From NCBI RefSeq assembly GCF_006542425.1, contig NZ_VFID01000012.1, positions 279,474 to 343,473 of the forward strand: a DNA stretch of 64,000 bases, read 5' to 3'. Under the pieces are notes generated by a model, which saw only the letters and a list, made by a program, of their open reading frames with translations, was not told the DNA's origin and made no database searches. Positions 38,247-48,107 of the stretch are shown here, one piece after another. Made by a program: the position numbers and the translations under genes. The DNA comes from Pseudoxanthomonas sp. z9 (GTDB lineage Bacteria; Pseudomonadota; Gammaproteobacteria; Xanthomonadales; Xanthomonadaceae). Every line of letters begins with the position of its first letter. Within the stretch, counting starts at the first letter, position 1.

Positions 38247-39343
38247 GGCTGCGTCCGAATCTGCACGACCTGTACGTCGGCCGGGTGGTGCTGGCCACGG
38301 TGCTGCTGACCTGGGCGGTGCTGGTCGGCCTGGACCTGGTGATGGCCCTGTCCAACGAGGTCAGCGACATCGGCAAGGGCAACTACACCTTCGGCCACGC
38401 GGTGGCCTGGCTGGCCTACACGGTGCCGCGCCGCGCCTACACGATGTTCCCGACCGCGGCGGTGATCGGTTCGCTGATGGGTCTGGGCCAGTTGGCGGCC
38501 AGCTCCGAGCTGACCGCGCTGCGCGCGCTGGGCCTGTCGCGGCGACGCCTGAGCATCTCGGTGGCGGCCGCGCTCGGCATCCTGACCGCGCTGATGGTGT
38601 TCAGCGGCGAGACCCTGGGCCCGTGGGGCCAGCGCCAGGCCGACGTGCTGAAGAACAGCGCCCGCAGCGGCGACGTGGCGGTGGACCGCTTCTCCGGCCT
38701 GTGGGCGCGCGAGGGCAATACCTTCATGTACGCGCAGAGCGGCGAGGAGCGCAAGGAAGACGGCCGCAACTGGCTGCAGCTGCGCGATGTCCGCCTGTAC
38801 GAACTGGCTCCCGACGGCCGCCTGGCCTCGATCGCCCACGCGGCGACCGCCGAGCACCTGGAAGGCCACTGGCTGTTGAAGAACGTGCGCCGGACCACCT
38901 TCCACGCGCGTTCGGTAACCCAGCAGCAGGTGCTGGGCGAGCGCTGGGAATCCAAGCTCGACGCGGCGGTGCTGTCGTCCGGCCTGACCAAGGCGCGCAA
39001 CCTGCCGACCCGCGAACTCGGCCAGAACATCGACTACCGCAAGCGCAACGGGCTGGATGCGCGCGAGTACGAGGATCTGTACTGGAGCCGCTGGTTCTAT
39101 CCGCTCAACGTGCTGGCGCTGTGCCTGGCCGCGATCCCGTTCGCGTTCGGCAGCCTGCGCAGTGGCGGCATGGGCAAGCGCCTGTTCCTGGGCATCATCT
39201 TCGCGGTCAGCTTCTGGGCGCTGCAATTGCAGTTCGTGCGCCTGGCCAGCGCGTTCCACATGGATTTCCGCCTCGCCTACGCGATGCCGCCGATCCTGCT
39301 GCTGGCGGTGTCGGCCTGGATGTTCCGACGGCGCAGCGCATAG
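38243..39343 (+). CDS. lptG: LPS export ABC transporter permease LptG
   Basis: A 366-residue partner of LptF with the same plan: three helices, a periplasmic beta-jellyroll and three helices. It opens '[17 protein letters not shown]' and has 'LGLSRRRLSISVAAALG' at the coupling helix and 'RWFYPLNVLALCLAAIPFAF' at the last helices. It ends just before the 121-bp tandem repeats. Confidence 0.95.
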   Translation: MRLRPNLHDLYVGRVVLATVLLTWAVLVGLDLVMALSNEVSDIGKGNYTFGHAVAWLAYTVPRRAYTMFPTAAVIGSLMGLGQLAASSELTALRALGLSRRRLSISVAAALGILTALMVFSGETLGPWGQRQADVLKNSARSGDVAVDRFSGLWAREGNTFMYAQSGEERKEDGRNWLQLRDVRLYELAPDGRLASIAHAATAEHLEGHWLLKNVRRTTFHARSVTQQQVLGERWESKLDAAVLSSGLTKARNLPTRELGQNIDYRKRNGLDAREYEDLYWSRWFYPLNVLALCLAAIPFAFGSLRSGGMGKRLFLGIIFAVSFWALQLQFVRLASAFHMDFRLAYAMPPILLLAVSAWMFRRRSA

Positions 39344-39350
39344 CATTTGC

Positions 39351-39713
39351 GCCGCGCCCCGGCCCACTTTCCGTGACGGGGTATCAAACGCGCCGCAGCG
39401 CGCCGGGAAAACAATGCGTCAGCGCTTCTGCTTCGGCAATCGGATCATCCGCGTGCCGCTGATGCGGTCGTGCCGCGCCCCGACCCACTTTCCGTGACGG
39501 GGTATCGAACGCGCCGCAGCGCGCCGGTGAAAGGAAATGTCAGCGCTTCTGCCTGGGCAGCCGGATCAGCCGCGTGCCGCTGATGCGGTCATGCCGCGCC
39601 CCGACCCACTTTCCGTGACGGGGTATCGAACGCGCCGCAGCGCGCCGGTGAAAGGAAATGTCAGCGCTTCTGCCTGGGCAGCCGGATCAGCCGCGTGCCG
39701 CTGATGCGGTCAT
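39351..39713. repeat. 121-bp tandem repeat, three copies, including the 3-prime end of the RDD gene
   Basis: Units start at 39351, 39472 and 39593 (GCCGCGCCCC...), an exact 121-base period. Each contains CCGTGACGGGGTAT and CGCGCCGCAGCGCG, then a copy of the last 17-18 codons and the stop of the RDD gene. Only the third unit joins the intact gene. Units 2 and 3 are nearly identical; unit 1 differs at about a dozen places. This fills the 317-base gap between lptG and the RDD gene; no other gene is seen there. Confidence 0.95.
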
Positions 39714-40137
39714 GCCACGTCAACCGGTCCCGATCGACCCAGCCCCACCAGAACCCCAATCCGCCCAATCCCAGCGACAGCGTGGCGACGGCAAACCGCA
39801 GCCACAACGCGCGCATCGTTGGCGGTCCGCCCTGCATGTCCACCACCTTCAGCCGCCACGGGCGCATGCCCAGGGTCTGTCCGCCACGGGCCCAACTGAG
39901 GGTGGCGTACAGCCCGGCCACGCTCCAGCAGCACAGCCAGAGCAGGAGTTGCAGCGGGCTGTAGGGCGCGATGTTCTCGCGCGCGCCGTGGTGACCCAGG
40001 AAGGTGTAGCCAAGGGTGAAGGCCAGGGAGATGAGCATCCACAGCGCAAGGACCGGCCATACGTCGTAGAGCAGCGACAGCAGGCGCCAGCCGATCAGGG
40101 CGCGGGGTCTTTCGGCGGGTGCGGCGGACGCGGTCAT
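39661..40137 (-). CDS. RDD-family inner-membrane protein
   Basis: A 158-residue membrane protein with about four helices. The RDD hallmark appears at the start ('LIGWRLLSLLYDVWPVLALW', where the Asp stands in helix 1) and in 'GGQTLGMRPWRLKVVD' and 'RLTWHDRISGTRLIRLP'. Function of the family is not well known; some members act in sodium/proton exchange or transport. Its last 17-18 codons plus 67 bases downstream are repeated twice more beyond its stop. The start is set at 'MTASAAPAERP'. It is divergent from xerD. Confidence 0.85.
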   Translation of the reverse strand: MTASAAPAERPRALIGWRLLSLLYDVWPVLALWMLISLAFTLGYTFLGHHGARENIAPYSPLQLLLWLCCWSVAGLYATLSWARGGQTLGMRPWRLKVVDMQGGPPTMRALWLRFAVATLSLGLGGLGFWWGWVDRDRLTWHDRISGTRLIRLPRQKR

Positions 40138-40227
40138 CGCAAAAGGATAGCGCGCCGCCACGCGCGCGGTGCGATGGACCCGCATTCCCGCATGCGTCCA
40201 TACGCGAATCTGGCCTAAGCTTGCACG

Positions 40228-41181
40228 ATGACTTCCCGCACGCCCGCCGAACGTCGCCAGCAAGTGCAGGCGCTGCCGCCCGTTCCGGATGCCGACGCCG
40301 CGGTCATCGCGGCGTTCCTGGATGCCACGTGGGCCGAGAGCGGCCTGGCGCGTCCTTCGCTGGACAGCTACCGGCGGGACCTGGAGGGCTTCGCGCGCTG
40401 GCGCAACGGTGCGCATGGCGGCCTGGCGCAGGCCGATCGCGCCGCCCTGTTCGACTATTTCGCGTGGCGCACCCGCGAAGGCTATTCGCCGCGCAGCAAC
40501 GCGCGCCTGCTGTCGTCGCTGCGCGCCTTCTTCGCCCATCGCCTGCGTCGCGGCGATCGCGGTGATGACCCGACCGCGTTGCTGGATCCCCCGAAGCTGC
40601 CGCGCTCGTTGCCCAAGGCGCTGGCCGAGTCTGAGATCGACGCACTGCTGGCCGCGCCGCTGACCGACACGCCCGAGGGCCTGCGTGATCGCGCGATGCT
40701 GGAACTGATGTACGCCGCCGGGCTGCGCGTCAGTGAACTGGTCAATCTGCCGGCCACTGCGGTCAATCTGCGCCAGGGCGTGATCCGGGTAACCGGAAAG
40801 GGCAGCAAGGAGCGGCTGGTGCCGCTGGGCGAGGAATCGCAGCACTGGCTCGAAACCTATCTGGCGCAGGCGCGTCCGGCGCTCGCCAACAAGCGCAGCC
40901 TGGCGGCGTTGTTCCTCACGCCGCAGGGTGAAGCGCCGAGCCGCCAGCAATTCTGGACCCTGGTCAAACGTTACGCCGCCGTGGCCGGCATCGATCCCGT
41001 CCGGATCAGCCCACATGGTCTGCGCCACAGTTTCGCCACCCATCTACTCAATCGCGGCGCGGATCTGCGTGCGCTGCAATTGCTGCTGGGCCACAGTTCG
41101 CTGTCCACCACCCAGATCTACACCCTGGTCGCCCGCGAGCATCTGAAACAACTGCATGGCAAGCACCATCCGCGCGCCTGA
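40228..41181 (+). CDS. xerD: Site-specific tyrosine recombinase XerD
   Basis: A 317-residue tyrosine recombinase that with XerC resolves chromosome dimers at dif. Catalytic residues are in place: R167 (GLRVSEL), H263 and R266 ([11 protein letters not shown]), H289 (LLGHSSL) and Y298 (TQIYTLV). The N-terminal core-binding SAM-like domain (about residues 20-115) is normal. The gene is followed by dsbC, as in E. coli (xerD-dsbC), which supports XerD over XerC. Confidence 0.95.
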   Translation: MTSRTPAERRQQVQALPPVPDADAAVIAAFLDATWAESGLARPSLDSYRRDLEGFARWRNGAHGGLAQADRAALFDYFAWRTREGYSPRSNARLLSSLRAFFAHRLRRGDRGDDPTALLDPPKLPRSLPKALAESEIDALLAAPLTDTPEGLRDRAMLELMYAAGLRVSELVNLPATAVNLRQGVIRVTGKGSKERLVPLGEESQHWLETYLAQARPALANKRSLAALFLTPQGEAPSRQQFWTLVKRYAAVAGIDPVRISPHGLRHSFATHLLNRGADLRALQLLLGHSSLSTTQIYTLVAREHLKQLHGKHHPRA

Positions 41182-41261
41182 GACCCGTTAATCGAACTGA
41201 CTCGGGCCTGTGCGAGAATTGCCCGCATCCTGACTGACCGCCCTGGCGGAATTGAAACGAG

Positions 41262-42086
41262 ATGCCGATGACCCGCCTTCTTTCCATCGCGCTGCTGGGC
41301 GCTTTCAGCCTCACCGCATGCGCGCAGGCACCGCAGGCGCCGGGCGCCGACAACAAGTCCGCGCCGGCTTCCGCCAACGCGGCTTCCAGCGGCGGTCCTG
41401 CCGATGCCAAGGTGCGCGAGGCGATCAAGCGGCTCAATCCGCAGATCAGCGTCGAATATGTCGGCGTGGCGCCGCTGCCAGGCTTCCGCGAAGTGATCGC
41501 CGGCGGCCAGCTGGTCTACATCAGCGACGATGGCCGCTACCTGGTGCAGGGCGCGGTGGTCGACCTGCAGGGTGGCAACCGCGAACTGATGAAGGGCAGC
41601 CCGGCGATGGCGCGCTATCGTGCCGACCTGCTCAAGTCGGTGCCGCACGCCGATCGCATCGTGTTCTCGCCGCCGAACGCCAAGTACACGGTCAGCGTGT
41701 TCACCGACATCGAATGCGGCTACTGCCGCAAGCTGCACAGCGAGATTGCCGAGATCAACCGGCAGGGCATCGCGGTGGAGTACCTGGCGTTCCCGCGCAT
41801 GGGCCTGGGCAGCCAGGACCACAAGGACATGATCTCGGTCTGGTGCTCGACCGATCGCAAGAAGGCGCTGACGGAAGCCAAGTCCGGCCGCCCGGTGCAG
41901 TCGCGCGACTGCACCAATCCGGTCACCATGGAATACAACATCGGCCAGCGGGTAGGCGTGGACGGGACCCCGGCGATCTTCGCCGCCGACGGCACCCAAC
42001 TGGGCGGCTACCTGCCGCCGGCCGCCCTGCGCAAGGCACTGGACGACCTGGCCGCCGAGCAGGCCAAGGCCGGCGGCGCGCCCTGA
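41262..42086 (+). CDS. dsbC: Thiol:disulfide interchange protein DsbC
   Basis: A 274-residue periplasmic disulfide isomerase. It has a lipoprotein-like signal ('FSLTAC', C20), a DsbC-type dimerisation domain (about residues 50-125) and a thioredoxin fold with the active site C152-G-Y-C155. A second disulfide pair is plausible at 'VWCSTD' and 'SRDCTN', as in E. coli DsbC. The cis-Pro is in 'VDGTPAIF'. The possible lipid anchor is unusual for E. coli DsbC but seen in some xanthomonads. A second ATG lies at 41268. DsbC would help fold disulfide-rich secreted proteins handled by the type II system. Confidence 0.93.
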   Translation: MPMTRLLSIALLGAFSLTACAQAPQAPGADNKSAPASANAASSGGPADAKVREAIKRLNPQISVEYVGVAPLPGFREVIAGGQLVYISDDGRYLVQGAVVDLQGGNRELMKGSPAMARYRADLLKSVPHADRIVFSPPNAKYTVSVFTDIECGYCRKLHSEIAEINRQGIAVEYLAFPRMGLGSQDHKDMISVWCSTDRKKALTEAKSGRPVQSRDCTNPVTMEYNIGQRVGVDGTPAIFAADGTQLGGYLPPAALRKALDDLAAEQAKAGGAP

Positions 42087-42114
42087 CCGAAGCTCCCGTC
42101 TTTTGGGATGCCCG

Positions 42115-42147
42115 AAGGCCGGTCCCCTTGCAGGGGCCGGCCTTTTT
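42115..42147 (+). terminator. Intrinsic terminator after dsbC
   Basis: AAGGCCGG...CCGGCCTT with an inner CCCC/GGGG stem and a TTTTT run forms a strong Rho-independent terminator 29 bases after the dsbC stop. Confidence 0.92.
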
Positions 42148-42233
42148 CATGCCCGGGCGCCGGCCCGCGGGCGCCAGAGGTCCGGCCAGGAGCCGGATCC
42201 GGGCTGGGTCGGGTCCGGGAACCCGGCCTCCGT

Positions 42234-42239
42234 TACAAT
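42234..42239 (+). promoter_or_regulatory. Possible -10 box for purL
   Basis: TACAAT followed by AGCGGG lies 41 bases before the purL ATG, similar to the box before lptF. The -35 region is GC-rich and unclear. No purine-box operator was recognised. Confidence 0.35.
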
Positions 42240-42280
42240 AGCGGGCCCCGTCCTGACGGCACGCTCCCACGGTTCCGGAC

Positions 42281-45200
42281 ATGATCGTCCTCGAAGGCCA
42301 GCCGGCCTTGTCGCAATTCCGCCGCGCGCGGCTCGAAAGCAAGCTCCAGTCCCTGGTCCCCCACGTCCGCATCCGCGGTGCCTGGCATGTCTATTTCATC
42401 GATGCCGATGCCTCGGCAAGCCTCGACGAAGCGACCCTGTGCCGCATCCTGCAGGCGCATGAACAGCCAGAGCCACTGGCCGCGGGCGGGGTCTCCCGCT
42501 TCGTCGTGCCGCGTCTGGGCACCCTGTCGCCGTGGGCCAGCAAGGCCACCGAACTGCTGCGCGGCGCCGGTCTGGATCTGCACCGGGTCGAACGCGGCAT
42601 GCGCATCGATCTGGAAGGCTGGACCGACGACATGCCCGCGCTGGCCAAGGCGCTGCACGACCCGATGACGCAATCCCTGCTGGCCGCCCGCGAGCAGGCG
42701 GCGGCGCTGTTCACCACGCCGGCGCGCGGCGAGCTGGAACGCATCCCGCTGGACCAGTTGGAAACCGCCAACACCCGCCTGGGCCTGGCCCTGGCCGACG
42801 ACGAGATCGCCTACCTGCGCGAGCGTTACCGGGAACTGGGCCGGAATCCGTCCGACGTCGAATTGATGATGTTCGCGCAGGCCAATTCCGAGCACTGCCG
42901 GCACAAGATCTTCAACGCGTCCTGGACCATTGACGGCAAGGACATGCTGGTCAACGGCGGCCCGCAGTCGCTGTTCCGGATGATCAAGCACACCCACGCG
43001 CAGACGCCGCAGTACACGCTGTCGGCCTACCGCGACAACGCGGCCGTGGTGGAAGGCTATCCGGCCGCCCGCTTCCGCCCGGACGGGCAAGGCCGCTACC
43101 GGGTCGAGGCGACCCTGGATTCGGCGTTCTGCATCAAGGTCGAGACCCACAACCATCCCACCGCGATCGCTCCGTTCCCCGGCGCCAGCACCGGCGCCGG
43201 CGGCGAGATCCGCGACGAAGGCGCGACCGGCCGCGGTGGCAAGCCCAAGGCCGGCCTGACCGGCTTCAGCGTTTCCCACCTGCGCATCCCCACGCTGCCG
43301 CAGCCATGGGAAGCCGAGCGCGCGCTCAATCCGCGCATGGCGCCCGCGCTGGAAATCATGCTGGACGGCCCGCTGGGCGGGGCCGCGTTCAACAACGAAT
43401 TCGGCCGGCCCAACCTGCTGGGCTACTTCCGCAGCTTCGAGCTGGCGCAGGGCAACGCGCTGGCGCGCGCCTACGACAAGCCGATCATGCTGGCCGGCGG
43501 CCTGGGCGCGATCGATCGCAGCCAGGTGCAGAAGAAGACGCTGTCCGCCGGAGACGCGGTGATCGTGCTTGGTGGTCCGGCCATGTTGATTGGCCTCGGC
43601 GGCGGCGCGGCCAGTTCGGTTGCCTCCGGCGAGAGCGCCGAGGAACTGGATTTCGCCAGCGTGCAGCGCGACAACCCGGAAATGGAGCGGCGCTGCCAGG
43701 AAGTCATCGATCGCTGCGTGGCGATGGGCGAGGACAATCCGATCCTGTGGTTCCATGACGTCGGCGCGGGCGGCCTGTCCAACGCCATTCCGGAACTGCT
43801 GCATGATTCAGGCGTCGGCGGCGTGATCGATCTGGGCAAGGTGCCCACCGATGATCCCTCGCTGTCGCCGATGCAGCTGTGGTGCAACGAATCCCAGGAA
43901 CGCTACGTGCTCGGCGTGCCGCAGGCGCGCCTGGCCGAGTTCGCGGCGCTGTGCGCGCGCGAGCGCTGCCCGTTCGCGGCGGTCGGCGTGGCGACGACCG
44001 AGGAACGCCTGGTGGTGGCCTACGGTGCGACCGTCGATGCGATTCCCGCCGACGCGCCGATCGACCTGCCGATGGACGTACTGTTCGGCAAAGCACCGAA
44101 GATGCATCGCGAAGCCCGTCATCCCGCGCCCGCGCCGTGGCCGGCGCTGGAAACGGCGAAGCTCGACCTGCACGATGCCGGCCTGCGCGTACTCGCGCAT
44201 CCCACCGTGGCGGCCAAGCAATTCCTGATCACCATCGGCGATCGCAGCGTCGGTGGCCTGACCGCACGGGAGCAGATGATCGGTCCGTGGCAGATGCCGG
44301 TCGCCGACTGCGCGATCACCCTGTCGGACTACGGCCGCTTCAGTGGCGAGGCGATGGCGATTGGCGAACGCACGCCGCTGGCACTGCTGGACGCCGCCGC
44401 CGCCGCCCGCATGGCGGTGGGCGAGGCGATCACCAACCTGTGCGCCGCACCGATCGAATCACTGGACCGGATCAAGTTGTCCGCCAACTGGATGGCCGCC
44501 GCCGGCCATGACGGCGAGGACGCGCTGCTGTTCGACGCGGTCCGCGCGGTGGGCATGGAACTGTGCCCGGACATCGACCTGAGCATTCCGGTCGGCAAGG
44601 ACTCGCTGTCGATGCAGGCGCAGTGGCAGGGCGCGGACGGCCCGCAGAAATCGGTGTCGCCGGTGTCGCTGGTGATCAGCGCGTTCGCGCCGGTGACCGA
44701 CGTGCGCCGGCAGCTCACTCCGCTGCTGCAGCGCGAGGAGGCCAGCGATCTGTGGCTGATTGGCCTGGGCGCGGGCAAGAAGCGGCTGGGTGGTTCGATC
44801 CTGGCGCAGGTCCATCCGGAAGCCGGCCATCGCGACGGGCTGCCGGCGTTCGCTGGCGACGAAGCCGATGACGGCGTGCCGGATCTGGACGATCCGCAGC
44901 GGCTGCGTGATTTCTTCGCGCTGATCCGCGACGCGCGCGAGGCCGGCCTGTTGCTCGCCTATCATGACCGCAGCGATGGCGGCGCGTTCGCGACCCTGTG
45001 CGAAATGGCGTTCGCCTCGCACCTGGGACTGGACATCAACCTCGACGGCTGGGGCGACGATCCGTTCCGCACCCTGTTCGCCGAGGAACTGGGCGCGGTG
45101 GTGCAGGTGGCCGACGAGGATCGCGCGGCGTTCGCCGATCTGGTCGAGCGCCATGCGCTTACCGAATGCGCGCAGCGCATCGCCCGCCCGAGCACGGCTT

Positions 45201-46192
45201 CGGTGATCCGCGTGCAGCAGGACGGCGAGACCCTGAGTGAATGGCGCTGGGAAGCGTTGTTCGATGCCTGGTGGTCGGTGACCCACGCGATGCAGAAGCT
45301 GCGCGACAACCCGGAGGCGGCCGATCAGGAGCGCGACGTGGCGCGCCAGTTCACCGCCGCCGGACTCAAGCCGAAGCTCGCGTTCGATCCGTCCGAGGAC
45401 GTCGCCGCGCCGTTTATCGCCACCGGCGCGCGTCCGAAGATCGCGATCCTGCGCGAGCAGGGCGTCAACGGGCAGATCGAGATGGCGTCGGTGTTCGATC
45501 GCGCCGGATTCGATGCCTACGACGTGCACATGAGCGACCTGATCGCCGGCCGGGTGTCGCTGGCCGATTTCAAGGGCTTCGCCGCCTGCGGTGGTTTCAG
45601 CTATGGCGACGTGCTCGGCGCGGGGCGCGGCTGGGCCACCTCGGTGCTGGAGCGGGCCGTGCTGCGCGACGCGTTCGCCACATTCTTCGCGCGCGGCGAC
45701 ACCTTCTCGCTGGGCGTGTGCAACGGTTGCCAGATGCTGAGCCAGCTCAAGGACATCATTCCCGGCGCGACGCATTGGCCGCGCTTCCTGCGCAACCGCA
45801 GCGAACAGTTCGAAGCCCGCACCTCGCTGCTGGAAGTGCTGGAGTCGCCTTCGATCCTGCTGCGTGGCATGGCCGGTTCGCGCATCCCCGTCGCGGTCGC
45901 GCACGGCGAGGGACGCGCCGAGTTCGACAGCGCCGTCGACCAGGCCGCGGCGCGGGTCGCGCTGCGCTACATCGATGGCGATGGCAATGCAGCCACGCAG
46001 TACCCGCTCAATCCGAACGGCTCGCCCGACGGCATCACCGGCCTGACCAGCGACGACGGACGTTCCACCATCCTGATGCCGCATCCCGAGCGCACCCCGC
46101 GCAGTGTCAACCTGAGCTGGGCGCCGTCCGACTGGCACGAGGACTCGCCGTGGCTGCGGATGTTCCGCAATGCGCGGGTCTGGGTGGGCTGA
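42281..46192 (+). CDS. purL: Phosphoribosylformylglycinamidine synthase (large, fused type)
   Basis: A 1303-residue enzyme for the fourth step of purine synthesis: FGAR plus glutamine plus ATP gives FGAM. It is the single-chain gammaproteobacterial form. The N-terminal PurS-like part is at about 1-160, two AIRS-like halves follow ('[19 protein letters not shown]', '[20 protein letters not shown]'), and the C-terminal class I glutaminase has its nucleophile C1147 in '[11 protein letters not shown]' and the His/Glu end in '[12 protein letters not shown]'. Length matches E. coli PurL (1295 aa). It is a single-gene unit with strong terminators on both sides. Confidence 0.98.
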   Translation: MIVLEGQPALSQFRRARLESKLQSLVPHVRIRGAWHVYFIDADASASLDEATLCRILQAHEQPEPLAAGGVSRFVVPRLGTLSPWASKATELLRGAGLDLHRVERGMRIDLEGWTDDMPALAKALHDPMTQSLLAAREQAAALFTTPARGELERIPLDQLETANTRLGLALADDEIAYLRERYRELGRNPSDVELMMFAQANSEHCRHKIFNASWTIDGKDMLVNGGPQSLFRMIKHTHAQTPQYTLSAYRDNAAVVEGYPAARFRPDGQGRYRVEATLDSAFCIKVETHNHPTAIAPFPGASTGAGGEIRDEGATGRGGKPKAGLTGFSVSHLRIPTLPQPWEAERALNPRMAPALEIMLDGPLGGAAFNNEFGRPNLLGYFRSFELAQGNALARAYDKPIMLAGGLGAIDRSQVQKKTLSAGDAVIVLGGPAMLIGLGGGAASSVASGESAEELDFASVQRDNPEMERRCQEVIDRCVAMGEDNPILWFHDVGAGGLSNAIPELLHDSGVGGVIDLGKVPTDDPSLSPMQLWCNESQERYVLGVPQARLAEFAALCARERCPFAAVGVATTEERLVVAYGATVDAIPADAPIDLPMDVLFGKAPKMHREARHPAPAPWPALETAKLDLHDAGLRVLAHPTVAAKQFLITIGDRSVGGLTAREQMIGPWQMPVADCAITLSDYGRFSGEAMAIGERTPLALLDAAAAARMAVGEAITNLCAAPIESLDRIKLSANWMAAAGHDGEDALLFDAVRAVGMELCPDIDLSIPVGKDSLSMQAQWQGADGPQKSVSPVSLVISAFAPVTDVRRQLTPLLQREEASDLWLIGLGAGKKRLGGSILAQVHPEAGHRDGLPAFAGDEADDGVPDLDDPQRLRDFFALIRDAREAGLLLAYHDRSDGGAFATLCEMAFASHLGLDINLDGWGDDPFRTLFAEELGAVVQVADEDRAAFADLVERHALTECAQRIARPSTASVIRVQQDGETLSEWRWEALFDAWWSVTHAMQKLRDNPEAADQERDVARQFTAAGLKPKLAFDPSEDVAAPFIATGARPKIAILREQGVNGQIEMASVFDRAGFDAYDVHMSDLIAGRVSLADFKGFAACGGFSYGDVLGAGRGWATSVLERAVLRDAFATFFARGDTFSLGVCNGCQMLSQLKDIIPGATHWPRFLRNRSEQFEARTSLLEVLESPSILLRGMAGSRIPVAVAHGEGRAEFDSAVDQAAARVALRYIDGDGNAATQYPLNPNGSPDGITGLTSDDGRSTILMPHPERTPRSVNLSWAPSDWHEDSPWLRMFRNARVWVG

Positions 46193-46217
46193 GCGACGCC
46201 TTCATCGCGTTGATGGG

Positions 46218-46247
46218 AAAGCGGCGCTTCGGCGCCGCTTTTTTTTT
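46218..46247 (+). terminator. Intrinsic terminator after purL
   Basis: AAAGCGGCGC, loop TTCG and GCGCCGCTTT followed by nine T residues form a strong terminator 25 bases after the purL stop. Confidence 0.95.
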
Positions 46248-46321
46248 ATCCGCCACGGCACCGTCCGGATGCTGCGCATGGCTTGGTGGCCTGCGCGATG
46301 CCGACGGAATGTCAATGTTAG

Positions 46322-46350
46322 TTGACGGCGTCATCCCGTCTGCGGACTAT
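46322..46350 (+). promoter_or_regulatory. Possible sigma-70 promoter for the YadA-like gene
   Basis: TTGACG, 17 bases and GACTAT fit a sigma-70 promoter of moderate quality. It lies in the 321-base gap between purL and the adhesin gene and would give a leader of about 155 bases. The leader carries a run of nine T residues (46481-46489) shortly before the ribosome site. Confidence 0.4.
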
Positions 46351-46513
46351 CCGACGGCACAGGTTTGAAGGATCCGCTACCCGAGCCTGCAACGGATACC
46401 TCGCCGAAGCGTGTTTCCGTCCACCTGGGGGTTCATTTACGCCTATGACAAACGGCAACCGGCGCATCCGGTGGTCGCGGTTTTTTTTTGCCCAAGAAAA
46501 AGGAGTCTCAGAG

Positions 46514-48052
46514 ATGCGCCATTCCATGCCTGCCATTCGCCGGAACCACACCACGGGCAATCACAGCCCGACTTCCCCGGCAGAGGCGCGCCGTTCGTCG
46601 TCATGGGGAGCGCGCTGGGCCTCGACGTTCGCAATCGCGTTCGCATCGTTGTTGATGGCGGGGAACGCCTTGGCGACCGGAACCGAAGGCCGGACTCCCG
46701 TGGAGTCATCGCCGGTGCAGGGGAGCAACTCCCGAACAACCATGTTCGGTGCCGGTCCGATGGCGGTCGCGATTCAACATCACGTCCAGTCCAATGGGTC
46801 CGGCCTGGCCTATGCGGAAGGTGAGGATGCGGTGGCGTTGGGTTCCGACGCGGCGGCGCTGGGCGATTATTCGGTCGCACTGGGCGCAACCAGTTCCGCC
46901 TATGGCCAGCGCGCGTCCGCCTCAGGCAACGGTGCCAGTGCGCTTGCGGACGATGCCACAGCCACGGGTTACAGCGCCCTCGCGGATGGACAGGGTTCGA
47001 CGGCGGCCGGCAGCCATGCCCATGCTTCCGGCAATGGTGCCGCCGCGATGGGAAGCGCCAGCCAGGCCACCGGACACGGAAGCATCGCCATCGGCAATGG
47101 CGCGCGGAGCCTGGCGGAGAACAGCGTGGCGCTGGGTGCCGGTGCGGTCAGTGAGCGCGGCAACAGCGTGTCGGTGGGACGCATCGGCCAGGAACGACAG
47201 ATTGTCCATGTGGCAGCGGGTGTAGTGGAAACCGACGCCGTCAACAAGGGCCAGATGGACGCCAGCCTGGCGGACACGCGAGCGCACGCCGATGCGGCGG
47301 GAGCGCGTGCGGAGGCGAACGCGAACACCTACGCCGATGCGCGCGCGGCGCGGACGTTGGCCGATGCAAACGCGCACGCCGATGCGGCGGGAGCGCGTGC
47401 GGAGGTGAATGCGAACACCTACACCGATGCGCGCGCGGTGCGGACGCTGGCCGATGCAAACGCGCACGCCGACGCGGCGGGAGCGCGTGCGGAGGTGAAT
47501 GCGAACACCTACACCGATGCGCGCGCGGTGCGGACGCTGGCCGATGCAAACGCGCACGCCGACGCGGCGGGAGCGCGTGCGGAGGTGAATGCGAACACCT
47601 ACACCGATGCGCGCGCGGTGCGGACGCTGGCCGATGCAAACGCGCACGCCGACGCGGCGGGAGCGCGGGCAGAGGCGAATGCGAATGCCCATACCGAGGC
47701 CACCGCGACGAAGACCCTGGCCAGCGCCAACGCCTATACGGATACCCGGTTCGCCGCCTGGAACGACGACTTCAGCCGGTTCAAGGGGGACCTGGATCGC
47801 CGCTTCCATGCCCAGGACCGCCGCATCGATCGGCAGGGAGCGATGGGCGCGGCCATGCTCAACATGGCGGTCAGCGCCGCGGGCGTTCGCGCCGACAACC
47901 GGGTCGGCGTGGGCGTGGGTTTCCAGGGTGGCGAACGTGCGCTCTCCGTGGGCTACCAGCGCGCCTTCGGCGAACGGGCGACGCTCAGTCTGGGCGGCGC
48001 ACTCAGCGGGGACGAACGCTCGGTCGGCATGGGCGCCGGTTTCGGCTGGTGA
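46514..48052 (+). CDS. YadA-like trimeric autotransporter adhesin
   Basis: A 512-residue type Vc autotransporter. A long N-terminal signal ends near 'LLMAGNALATG'. The head (about residues 95-215) is a left-handed beta-roll of short repeats such as 'GEDAVALGSDAAALGDYSVALG'. The neck is 'RQIVHVAAGVVETDAVNKGQ'. The stalk (about 255-405) has 30-residue tandem repeats of the coiled-coil type. The C-terminal anchor ends 'GALSGDERSVGMGAGFGW'. Three chains should form a surface fibre that binds host or other cells. AGGAG lies about 9 bases before the ATG. It precedes the S8 protease by 55 bases on the same strand. Confidence 0.9.
   Translation: MRHSMPAIRRNHTTGNHSPTSPAEARRSSSWGARWASTFAIAFASLLMAGNALATGTEGRTPVESSPVQGSNSRTTMFGAGPMAVAIQHHVQSNGSGLAYAEGEDAVALGSDAAALGDYSVALGATSSAYGQRASASGNGASALADDATATGYSALADGQGSTAAGSHAHASGNGAAAMGSASQATGHGSIAIGNGARSLAENSVALGAGAVSERGNSVSVGRIGQERQIVHVAAGVVETDAVNKGQMDASLADTRAHADAAGARAEANANTYADARAARTLADANAHADAAGARAEVNANTYTDARAVRTLADANAHADAAGARAEVNANTYTDARAVRTLADANAHADAAGARAEVNANTYTDARAVRTLADANAHADAAGARAEANANAHTEATATKTLASANAYTDTRFAAWNDDFSRFKGDLDRRFHAQDRRIDRQGAMGAAMLNMAVSAAGVRADNRVGVGVGFQGGERALSVGYQRAFGERATLSLGGALSGDERSVGMGAGFGW
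47281..47730. repeat. 90-bp tandem repeats in the adhesin stalk
   Basis: Units start at 47281, 47371, 47461, 47551 and 47641, with a period of 90 bases (30 codons, two 15-residue coiled-coil turns). The middle three are almost identical at DNA level; the outer two have diverged. Each encodes a form of NAHADAAGARAEVNANTYTD plus about ten more residues. Confidence 0.95.
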
Positions 48053-48107
48053 CGGTGATGGATACACGACACCGCGTCGGGCGACTCTTGAAGAAGGAAC
48101 CACGAAC

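Noticed and set aside
39351..39713. 121-bp repeats considered as CRISPR or an insertion sequence
   Set aside because: No spacers, no transposase and no terminal inverted repeats; they are copies of a gene end and its flank.
40138..41043. A long extension of the RDD gene frame antisense to xerD
   Set aside because: XerD has all catalytic residues on the plus strand; the extension has no RDD sequence.
47281..47730. Regular repeats considered as a CRISPR array
   Set aside because: The units are contiguous 90-base coding repeats without unique spacers, and no cas gene is present.
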